Assembly (NCBI GenBank): GCA_023458215.1
Contig: JAEXAJ010000159.1
Coordinates: 1 to 64,000 of the forward strand
DNA from: Bacteroidota bacterium
GTDB lineage: Bacteria > Bacteroidota > Bacteroidia > Bacteroidales > Bacteroidaceae
Direction of reading: 5' to 3'
Length of the DNA stretch: 64,000 nt
Shown: positions 19,076 to 26,910 of the stretch, one piece after another
Numbering within the stretch: the stretch's first letter is position 1
Layout of the letters: every line of letters begins with the position of its first letter
The notes under the pieces: generated by a model
Told to the model about the DNA's origin: nothing
What the model saw: only the letters and a program-made list of their open reading frames with translations
Database searches by the model: none
Position numbers and translations under genes: made by a program

Positions 19076-19083
19076 CAAAGATA
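19076..19083 (-). promoter_or_regulatory. -7 element upstream of miaA
   Basis: The minus strand reads TATCTTTG, a perfect TAnnTTTG. A weak CAAT (minus ATTG) stands where the TTTG box would be. The expected start near 19069 favours the miaA start codon at 19044. Confidence 0.5.
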
Positions 19084-19192
19084 ATATAAATGGGGGATAA
19101 TGCAATTAAGTTTTCTTGAATTTGTTAAATTACTATTCATTATAAGGAAAGATAATTTTTGAACAAGGGAATGTTGGTTCATCCACTGTGAT

Positions 19193-20794
19193 TTAAAACG
19201 GTATTTTGAACCAAAAACATGAACCTTCTCCTTCTGTTGAATCTACTCCGATAACTCCGTTCAATCGTTCTATAATAACGCGGCAGATGGCAAGTCCAAG
19301 TCCTGTTCCTTTCACAAAAGAGTTCAATTTGACGAAGCGTTCAAATACTTTTTCTTTTTGGTTGGCCGGGATTCCAACGCCTGTATCTTTTACATAAAAG
19401 AAGACCTCATGCGCCTTCTCGTCTACGCGGTATCCTATTTCAATGGTGCCTTTCGGAGTGAACTTCAGCGCATTGGTAACTAGGTTGATAATGACTTGGG
19501 ACAAGCGACTTTGGTCGGTGTTGATCATACAATGTTCTGTCTTTTCCGTAAAAACGACCTGTACATCGGGCGATGTGTTCTTTGCTTGCATCTGGCGGCA
19601 AAGTCGATTCATTAGTTCATTGACGTCTACCGACGTAAAGTTAAAGTCGATCGTGCCGGCTTCTATTTTTGATAAGTCTAAAATGTCATTTATCAGTTGT
19701 AATAACAGTTCGTTATTGCTGGATATGATTGCTGAGAAATCGGCTTTCTCTTCTTGGCTAATCTCTTCTTGACACAACATATCAGAGAACCCCACGATAG
19801 CATTGAGCGGAGTTCGTATTTCATGGCTCATATTGGCAAGGAATGCTGATTTCAGTCGGTTCGATTCTTCGGCTTTTTCTTTTGCTTCCTGTAACATTTG
19901 GTCCATTTTCATCTTTTCGGTGATATCTTCGAAACGAAGCAATCCTCCGATGATTTCATTTTCGTTTTTATCGTCAAAGACAGGAGTCGCTGTCACCTCA
20001 AAGTCTACATTGTCTATGTTGATGTGGTGGCGTATGATTTTTCCTAATTCTATGGCCTTCTTGAAAGCGCATGGCTCACAAGGTGTATCGCGAAGGCCAC
20101 TTGTCTGATAACAAATCTTTCCGGGTATGTATTGTCTTCCTTTTACGAGGTTACGAATTTGCGTGGTTTCTTCCCATTGTACTTTATAGTTTTTGTCGAT
20201 GTAAATGAGTCCGAAGTTAATGCTTTTCAATGCTAACTGTTGTTTTCTTATAGCTTGTTCCAGTTGTTCTTTGGCGGCAATCAGCTCTCTTTCATAGTTT
20301 TTTAATTGGGTTATCTCCCAACGGATTGCTAGCAACCACTTCTTTTCTCCGTTTTGCATAATGATTGATTTCGCAATAATCGTGTCGTGAGATACTCCGT
20401 CGGGGGTATTGTACTTTTCTTCTCCATGATAGGTAACCCCCGCCTGTACCAGTGCAAGGTCAATAGCTCGGTACTTTTTGCCTTGTTCTTCACCATATAT
20501 TTCGAAATCAGAGTGCCCTAAAGCTTCTTCGCTGCTAATGAATGACTGGGTAGAGGCTTCTTTGTTCCAATAGGAATATCGGAAATCGTTTTGAATATCT
20601 TTTACTATGATAGGGAAAGGTAGATTATCGAGTATATTGAATGAAAAATTATTGGAATGATTCGCTTTATCAACAGCTTTACGGAGGTTATATACCCAAA
20701 GTAGTAGAGCGCAGATAACGAATATTAAAATGATATTGATTGCCATTTTTTGTTTGTGTAATTGTGAATTGCGAATATATGAATTGTTCTGCAT
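19193..20794 (-). CDS. PAS-domain sensor histidine kinase without receiver
   Basis: 533 residues. A membrane helix near residues 17-35 (MAINIILIFVICALLLWVY) is followed by a PAS domain (about 50-165), a second PAS-like unit with a Cys-containing stretch (CYQTSGLRDTPCEPC, about 225-240) and a short coiled coil. HisKA has His324 (SHEIRTPLNA). The HATPase domain has NLVTNALKF, DTGVGIP and GTGLGLAI. There is no receiver domain and no response regulator adjacent. The three Cys within the second PAS may bind a metal or cofactor (inference). Translation may instead begin at the Met at 20746, right before the helix. It is a paralogue of the kinase at 7.3-8.9 kb. Confidence 0.92.
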   Translation of the reverse strand: MQNNSYIRNSQLHKQKMAINIILIFVICALLLWVYNLRKAVDKANHSNNFSFNILDNLPFPIIVKDIQNDFRYSYWNKEASTQSFISSEEALGHSDFEIYGEEQGKKYRAIDLALVQAGVTYHGEEKYNTPDGVSHDTIIAKSIIMQNGEKKWLLAIRWEITQLKNYERELIAAKEQLEQAIRKQQLALKSINFGLIYIDKNYKVQWEETTQIRNLVKGRQYIPGKICYQTSGLRDTPCEPCAFKKAIELGKIIRHHINIDNVDFEVTATPVFDDKNENEIIGGLLRFEDITEKMKMDQMLQEAKEKAEESNRLKSAFLANMSHEIRTPLNAIVGFSDMLCQEEISQEEKADFSAIISSNNELLLQLINDILDLSKIEAGTIDFNFTSVDVNELMNRLCRQMQAKNTSPDVQVVFTEKTEHCMINTDQSRLSQVIINLVTNALKFTPKGTIEIGYRVDEKAHEVFFYVKDTGVGIPANQKEKVFERFVKLNSFVKGTGLGLAICRVIIERLNGVIGVDSTEGEGSCFWFKIPF

Positions 20795-20967
20795 ATACCC
20801 AAAATAATTGAGTTATATTCTAAATGAAAGAATATAAGTTGTTGGCATCTGACAACAATACTCTGTTGCTAATAAGTCTTTTAATGCAGAATGTATGAAA
20901 AAGGACGTGAAAATGAGATGTTAAATTCTTAAATGGTGTTATGAAACATACTTTTTCTCTTGGATTA

Positions 20968-20998
20968 TTTGCAGATATATCAGAAGTGCGTATCTTTG
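20968..20998 (+). promoter_or_regulatory. Consensus Bacteroides promoter upstream of the lyase gene
   Basis: TTTG (20968-20971), a 19-bp spacer and TATCTTTG (20991-20998) match the full Bacteroides promoter. Transcription should start near 21003, about 160 nt before the lyase start codon. Confidence 0.75.
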
Positions 20999-21002
20999 CA
21001 AT

Positions 21003-21066
21003 GTGTTTTTCATAGTATTAGATTTAAGGTTAACAAAGGTTGGAGTACAGCGGTACTCCTTTTTTT
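21003..21066 (+). ncRNA. Short RNA or attenuator ending in an intrinsic terminator
   Basis: Starting at the predicted transcription start, about 64 nt end in a compact hairpin, GGAGTAC-AGCG-GTACTCC (21042-21059), followed by seven T residues. Transcripts from the promoter would mostly stop here, 97 bp short of the lyase gene. It is either a small RNA or a leader whose terminator must be overcome for lyase expression. No ORF fits within it. Confidence 0.5.
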
Positions 21067-21163
21067 ATCCTATAACTTCATATTAATGCTTTTTTCAAAG
21101 AAAAGAATCTTATAGATTGAGTGTTTCACACCTATTATACGTAATTAAAGGAAAACGCTAACC

Positions 21164-23899
21164 ATGAAAAAGATACTTTTATTAATCGTAACTCTCATTT
21201 GTACTCAATTGCATGCACAGGTAAGCACTTCATCTATGGAGCTTTCCCAGGAGCATCCACGCTACCTTACTAACTCTTGCGGTAAGAAAGAGACTTTGAA
21301 CTTAATAAAGAAAGAACCTTGGGCAAAGGATGTTTTCGAGAAACTGAAGGAGAGAACTGATGTTTACATACGCCTGACCGATACACAACCGGACTGGTTA
21401 ATGTCACGACTTGCCATGTACTGGAATTCGCGTGCTACCGATGTATATATAAAAGGTGAAACCTTCGATCATGCCGGTGGAAAAAGTGCCCCGGTGCCTA
21501 CTGTACGTTTTACGGGTACACGTGGCACATTCGCCACACACGGTCGTCCGAAACTAGAGGATGTTGTACCGTTTGACGACCGGGATGGTAATGTTACTTT
21601 CCGCAACAACGCTTTGCCCGGACAACCGATGGAGAGTGTACATCCTTCGAAGACCGGACGTAATATCGAAAGTCTGAATCGCGAAATCATGGGCATTGCA
21701 CGTGATGCCGCATTTCTCTACTGGCTTACTGATGAAAAGAAATATGCTGTGTTGGCAGCAGGTGTATTCGATACTTATATGCAAGGCATCTACTATCGCA
21801 ATGTGCCCATTGACTTGAATCACGGACATCAACAGACTTTAGTAGGTATGAGTTCCTTTGAAGTAATCCATGAGGATATCCTTCACGAGATTGTTCCTCT
21901 TTACGATTTCCTGTACAGTTATTTGAATAGTAACCATGCTGATAAGTTACCCATATATGCCGGGGCTTTCAAGAAATGGGCGGATAATATTATAGACAAT
22001 GGTGTTCCTCATAACAACTGGAATTTGATGCAAGCCCGTTATGTGATGGATATCGGTATGATTCTGGAAGATAACAGGCTCTATTGCGATGGTAAGGGCC
22101 GTGAGTATTACATAGATTATGTACTTAATCAATCCAGTATTCGCCAATGGAGCTTGAAGAAACTGGCAGACTATGGCTACGACTCTAATACAGGCATTTG
22201 GGCGGAATGTCCCGGATATAGTAGTGTAGTGTTGAATGATTATACAAATTTCACCAACCTTTTTGATCGAAACTTGGGCTTTGATTTGACCAAAGATCTA
22301 CCTGTTATTCCGAAAGCTGTAGCCGCCACTCCTCAACATTTATTCCCTAACCGGATGATTTGTGGCTTCGGTGATACTCATCCCGGTTATTTGAGTACGA
22401 ATCCGATCGTACGAATGATACAGAATGCACAAGTTAACAGCAAGAAGGAGCAGGAAGATTATTTCACTGCTCTGTTGAAATGTATTGACCCGGAGGTTGG
22501 TAAGGCAGGACAGAACCCCGCTCGTATTTCCGTCAACTCCTTTTTTGATGATAAGCCGCTCGTATTGAATCCAAAGATACAAGCGGGGAAGATTGAAGAT
22601 TATGTTTCTCCTCTGTTTTATGCTCCCAATGTCTCTTGGCTGATACAACGCAACGGTATGCATCCCCGCCATAGTTTGATGATATCCATGAATGGCAGTG
22701 AAGGAAATCACATGCATGCCAATGGTATTTCTATGGAGCTTTATGGAAAGGGGTATGTCCTTGGTCCTGATGCCGGTATCGGTGTGACTTCATACAGTGG
22801 ACTCGACTACTTGGAATATTATTCTCAATTCCCCAGTCACAATACGGTATGTGTAGATGGTATTTCCAGTTATCCGGTGATGAAGAGTAACCATGCTTTC
22901 CGTCTGAATTCCTGTTTTCCGGCACCGACATCAAAGAAAGGAGAATTTTATCCTGTTACTTATAGTGAAGTATACTTTCGTGAACCCGAAAGTTGTGCTG
23001 ACCAAACACGCCTAATGGGAATTGTTACTACAAGTCCCGAAACAGGTTATTACATTGATATTTTCCGTAGTCGAAAAACCGAAGGAGACGATAAGATGCA
23101 CGACTACTTTTATCATAATTTGGGTCAGACACTTTCTCTGATCGGTGCCGATGGTTCGGATTTGGGGTTACAATCTACCGAAGAACTTTCTTTTGCGGGT
23201 GCTCACCTGTATGCTTATTCTTATATATATGATAAGAAAACTTCAGAGACAGTTAAAGATGTAAAAGCAACTTTCAAGATTGCAATGAAAGACGGCGATG
23301 ATATTTCCATGAATCTTTGGATGAAAGGAGAGGTAGACCGAAAAGTATTTACCGCACTCTCGCCCATGACCGAAGGTTATTCGCGTACGCCGGGTATGCC
23401 ATACGATATTAAGTCACAACCTACGCAGACTTTTGTTGCCCGTCAGCAGGGTGAGGCATGGAATCGTCCGTTCGTTGCTGTTTACGAACCTTCCTCAGTC
23501 AAGGAACCGGGCACAATTCTTTCTGTGGATTATCCCGTGGTAAATTGTGAAAAGAAGGGTAGTCATGTAGGTATTGAAGTAAAGCAGAAGAATGGGCGTA
23601 TCGATCATATCTTGTCGTCGGATGATGCAAGGCATATATGTACCATGGGAACCATGAAATCCGCTGCTACTTATGCACTTTGGGGTGAAAACCGGCAGGC
23701 CCATTCTACCTTGTTTTTGGGGAATGGCACATTGTTGCAGACCCCTGTAGCAACTATCCGTTCTGACGCTCCCGTAAGTGTACTTTTAGAACAAAAAGAA
23801 GATGACTGGTATTACACAGCTTCGGGTGATTGTTCTATTTTCATAGGTGGGAAAGAATATAAAGTAACAAGTAAAAATAGAGGAAAATTATCCATTTAA
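21164..23899 (+). CDS. Heparinase II/III-family polysaccharide lyase
   Basis: 911 residues with a signal peptide (cleavage near residue 19, LHAQ). Residues up to about 450 form the alpha-barrel half of heparinase II/III-type lyases, with NHGHQQT, NNWNLMQARY and an E-C-P-G-Y segment. The C-terminal half opens with the family motif as NHMHANGISMELYGKGYVLGPDAG (about 511-534), which normally holds catalytic and metal ligands, and SQFPSHNTV follows. These enzymes cut uronic acid-containing polysaccharides by beta-elimination. The exact PL family (12, 15, 17, 21, 33, 42 and others share the fold) cannot be settled by eye. It starts the polysaccharide locus and is followed after 97 bp by the regulator gene. 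Confidence 0.85.
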   Translation: MKKILLLIVTLICTQLHAQVSTSSMELSQEHPRYLTNSCGKKETLNLIKKEPWAKDVFEKLKERTDVYIRLTDTQPDWLMSRLAMYWNSRATDVYIKGETFDHAGGKSAPVPTVRFTGTRGTFATHGRPKLEDVVPFDDRDGNVTFRNNALPGQPMESVHPSKTGRNIESLNREIMGIARDAAFLYWLTDEKKYAVLAAGVFDTYMQGIYYRNVPIDLNHGHQQTLVGMSSFEVIHEDILHEIVPLYDFLYSYLNSNHADKLPIYAGAFKKWADNIIDNGVPHNNWNLMQARYVMDIGMILEDNRLYCDGKGREYYIDYVLNQSSIRQWSLKKLADYGYDSNTGIWAECPGYSSVVLNDYTNFTNLFDRNLGFDLTKDLPVIPKAVAATPQHLFPNRMICGFGDTHPGYLSTNPIVRMIQNAQVNSKKEQEDYFTALLKCIDPEVGKAGQNPARISVNSFFDDKPLVLNPKIQAGKIEDYVSPLFYAPNVSWLIQRNGMHPRHSLMISMNGSEGNHMHANGISMELYGKGYVLGPDAGIGVTSYSGLDYLEYYSQFPSHNTVCVDGISSYPVMKSNHAFRLNSCFPAPTSKKGEFYPVTYSEVYFREPESCADQTRLMGIVTTSPETGYYIDIFRSRKTEGDDKMHDYFYHNLGQTLSLIGADGSDLGLQSTEELSFAGAHLYAYSYIYDKKTSETVKDVKATFKIAMKDGDDISMNLWMKGEVDRKVFTALSPMTEGYSRTPGMPYDIKSQPTQTFVARQQGEAWNRPFVAVYEPSSVKEPGTILSVDYPVVNCEKKGSHVGIEVKQKNGRIDHILSSDDARHICTMGTMKSAATYALWGENRQAHSTLFLGNGTLLQTPVATIRSDAPVSVLLEQKEDDWYYTASGDCSIFIGGKEYKVTSKNRGKLSI

Positions 23900-23996
23900 T
23901 GAATGAATGTATTTTTGCTTTTTTCCTTTTATAGTAAGAGTGCCAAGAATTTTTTCATTATATTTGTTGCGCTTGAATAGAGAAGACACAAATTTG

Positions 23997-26795
23997 ATGA
24001 AAAACATTCAAAGATACATATTTATTCTCCTTTTGTTATTGACAAACTTATCTGTTTATTCCGATTCGTATGCTTTTCGAGGCTTATCTGTATCGGATGG
24101 ACTTTCCGATTTATTGGTAAATGTCATTTATAAGGATGCTGATGGATACGTATGGTTGGGTACGGGTAGTTCGCTCGAACGTTTTGACGGAGTCCATTTC
24201 AAACACTATCAGATATCCGGCACTAACGAAAAACTAAAACGGGTAAATGCTATCACCGGGATGTCAGACGGACAGCTATGGATGGGTAATGGCATGGGGC
24301 TATGGCGTTTGAGTAAAGGACAAGATACACTGGTGCGTATTGTTCCCGAGAAACTCGATTGTCAGGTATATTCACTCTTGGCAGAAGATGAGACTCTATA
24401 CATTGGTAGTGAAAAAGGACTATATATCCATAAGGAAGGCAAACTGGAACAAGTACTTTTAGATAAAAATGCATTTTCCGTAGCCAATACAATTACCGGT
24501 ATCTGTAAAGGAGATAACAATTTGCTTTGGCTCGTCACTGGTAACGGACTCTATTCCCTGCATCTGCCTGACGGAAAAATAGCTGCTTATCATAATGTGA
24601 AAGGAAATAAGCATATTTGCGCCTTTAATCATATAGCCAAGATTGGTGCTATACTTTATCTTGGCACCATGGAGCAAGGCATAATCTCGTTCGATACTCG
24701 TACCTCTCAATTTAGTTCTTACGTGGATGTCGGTTGTAATGTCATTTCGTCACTATCTACAGACGGAAAGAATACCCTTTACGTGGGTACCGATGGAAAT
24801 GGTATTCATTTTATTGCAGTTGACCAAAAGAAAGTTGTTCGTTCTTTCCGCCACGAAACCGGTAGTGATGGTGGATTGCGCTCAAATTCCGTCTATTCTT
24901 TATTGGTAGACCGTGAAGGGATTATATGGGTGGGCTTTTACCAATATGGCCTTGATTATACACTGTATCAGAACGCACTGTTTACGACCTATGCTTTTCC
25001 TCCTTTTTTTGATTCGAAGGATGTGCCTATCCGTGCCATTAGCATCCGTAAGAACGATAAACTGATAGGTTCGCGCGACGGTCTGTTCTATATTGATGAG
25101 CAGAACCATCGTTTCAAAAGTTTTAAGGCTCCGCAGATGCGTTCGAGCATGGTGTTTTGTACCCGTTACTATCAAGATGAATATTATATCGGAACCTACG
25201 GTGGAGGCATGTATATTTTGAATCCCGCAACGCTCAGTTTGCGTGACTTTGCTCCCGACCAACCTGTGCCTTTTCAGAAAGGGCACGTCTTCTCCATCAC
25301 TGAAGATGCAAATGGACAACTATGGATAGGAACCTCTGCCGGTGTATATTGCTATAAAGATGGCAAGCAGATAGCTTTTTATAATAGTGCCAACTCCAAG
25401 CTGCCCGAAGGCAATGTGTATGAAATCCATTTCGACTCAACAGGCAAGGGGTGGATATGTACTGAAAACGGTATGTGCATTTGGGACCCCTCTTCCTCCA
25501 AACTACGAACGGATATCTTTCCTGAGGGTTTTATTCACAAAGAAAAGATTCGTGTGATTTACGAAGACTCCCAACATACTCTTTATTTCTTCCCCGATAA
25601 AGGCTCATTGTTTATATCCGATTTGGCGCTTAGTAGTTTCCACTATCTGCACCCCGGTACTCCTTTGGAAGGTCGTGACGGCTTGTTTATTATAGAAGAC
25701 AAAGAAAACTGGCTTTGGATGGGTACTAGTAACGGTTTGTTCCGCTATGACAAGAAAGATAATTTTGTGCCTTACAATTTTGTGGATGGTATTCCTAGTT
25801 CTACATTTACGCTTTGCCCTCCGGTATATGACGGGGCGGGAGGTTTTTGGTTTGGTAACACAAAAGGGCTTCTTTACCTCGATGCTACCCGTATGAAGAG
25901 AGAGAACAAAAGCTTCTATCCGATGATGATTACTGATGTTTATGTAAACGGCAAACCTTCTGTAAATCCTATCGCCCGCCAGTCTGATGGCGGATTGGAA
26001 ATATCTTTGGAATCTTCACAGAAAAATATAACTTTTTGTTTCTCCGACTTTTCTTATACTTCACCCGGCTACATGTCTTACGAATATCAATTGGAGGGTG
26101 AAGATGCCAACTGGATAGCAATGACGGGAAATTCGGATGTGACTTATTACAATCTCTCTTCCGGTACGTATACTTTTAAAGTAAGATTGATGGGTAAGCC
26201 GGAAACGGAAACAAAACTGACGGTGAGAATAGCTTCCGACTTTGTAGTGTGGATTGGTTTGGGTATCGCTATAGTCTTGCTATTAAGTAGCGTTACCTTC
26301 TACTTCATGCGAAATAGAAAAAATAGCCGTAAAACTGAAAAACAACAAGTCAAGGAAATTCCACTTGAAGTGCCTGAAATAGAAAAACTTGCTGCTCCTG
26401 TTTTAGAAGAGAAGTATAAGACAATCAAAGTCAGCCCCGAAGAGTGCAAGCATTTGGTAGAGCAATTGGAATTCTTCATGAAAGAGAAGAAATCTTATAC
26501 AAATCCCGATTTGAAAATAGCTGATTTAGCTACTATGCTCAATACTACAGCCCATACTTTATCTTATCTCTTCAATCAATACCTTAATCGGAACTACTAT
26601 GATTATGTTAATGACTACCGTATTGCCGAGTTCAAACGCCTCGTCGAGAAAGACGAATATGCAAAATATACCCTAAGCGCACTTGCTGAACTATGTGGTT
26701 TTAGTTCCCGTGCTTCCTTCTTCCGCTATTTTAAGAAAGCCACCGGTATTACTCCGAATGAGTATGTACGGAATATGGGGAAAAGCAACGAATAG
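23997..26795 (+). CDS. Membrane-spanning AraC-type regulator with periplasmic beta-propeller sensor, no kinase
   Basis: 932 residues from the start at 23997 (MKNIQRYIFILLLLLTNL). An in-frame Met 30 codons upstream lacks a signal-like start. After a signal peptide come repeated Reg_prop blades (about 30-610, recurring W-x-G-T/S motifs such as DGYVWLGTGSS and ENWLWMGTSNGLFRY). Then come a Y_Y_Y domain (about 640-735), one membrane helix (about 746-770), a charged linker and an AraC HTH pair (about 830-932, ending SFFRYFKKATGITPNEYVRNMG). Classical hybrid two-component regulators have HisKA, HATPase and receiver domains between helix and HTH; none is present here. It should sense a glycan outside and act directly on DNA, like SusR in layout. 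It lies between the lyase and GH31 genes. Confidence 0.9.
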   Translation: MKNIQRYIFILLLLLTNLSVYSDSYAFRGLSVSDGLSDLLVNVIYKDADGYVWLGTGSSLERFDGVHFKHYQISGTNEKLKRVNAITGMSDGQLWMGNGMGLWRLSKGQDTLVRIVPEKLDCQVYSLLAEDETLYIGSEKGLYIHKEGKLEQVLLDKNAFSVANTITGICKGDNNLLWLVTGNGLYSLHLPDGKIAAYHNVKGNKHICAFNHIAKIGAILYLGTMEQGIISFDTRTSQFSSYVDVGCNVISSLSTDGKNTLYVGTDGNGIHFIAVDQKKVVRSFRHETGSDGGLRSNSVYSLLVDREGIIWVGFYQYGLDYTLYQNALFTTYAFPPFFDSKDVPIRAISIRKNDKLIGSRDGLFYIDEQNHRFKSFKAPQMRSSMVFCTRYYQDEYYIGTYGGGMYILNPATLSLRDFAPDQPVPFQKGHVFSITEDANGQLWIGTSAGVYCYKDGKQIAFYNSANSKLPEGNVYEIHFDSTGKGWICTENGMCIWDPSSSKLRTDIFPEGFIHKEKIRVIYEDSQHTLYFFPDKGSLFISDLALSSFHYLHPGTPLEGRDGLFIIEDKENWLWMGTSNGLFRYDKKDNFVPYNFVDGIPSSTFTLCPPVYDGAGGFWFGNTKGLLYLDATRMKRENKSFYPMMITDVYVNGKPSVNPIARQSDGGLEISLESSQKNITFCFSDFSYTSPGYMSYEYQLEGEDANWIAMTGNSDVTYYNLSSGTYTFKVRLMGKPETETKLTVRIASDFVVWIGLGIAIVLLLSSVTFYFMRNRKNSRKTEKQQVKEIPLEVPEIEKLAAPVLEEKYKTIKVSPEECKHLVEQLEFFMKEKKSYTNPDLKIADLATMLNTTAHTLSYLFNQYLNRNYYDYVNDYRIAEFKRLVEKDEYAKYTLSALAELCGFSSRASFFRYFKKATGITPNEYVRNMGKSNE

Positions 26796-26910
26796 ATTTT
26801 CGTTTATAAAAATTCTATTGGTTAAATAATGCTTCTGCTTAGGTAGACTTTATAACATAGTCGTATTATTTATATAGTATATTTTATTCATTAAATAATT
26901 TAAGAATTAT

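Noticed and set aside
21469..23704. Several minus-strand frames within the heparinase-type gene
   Set aside because: They are short, lack starts with ribosome sites, and overlap a long gene with signal peptide and family motifs.
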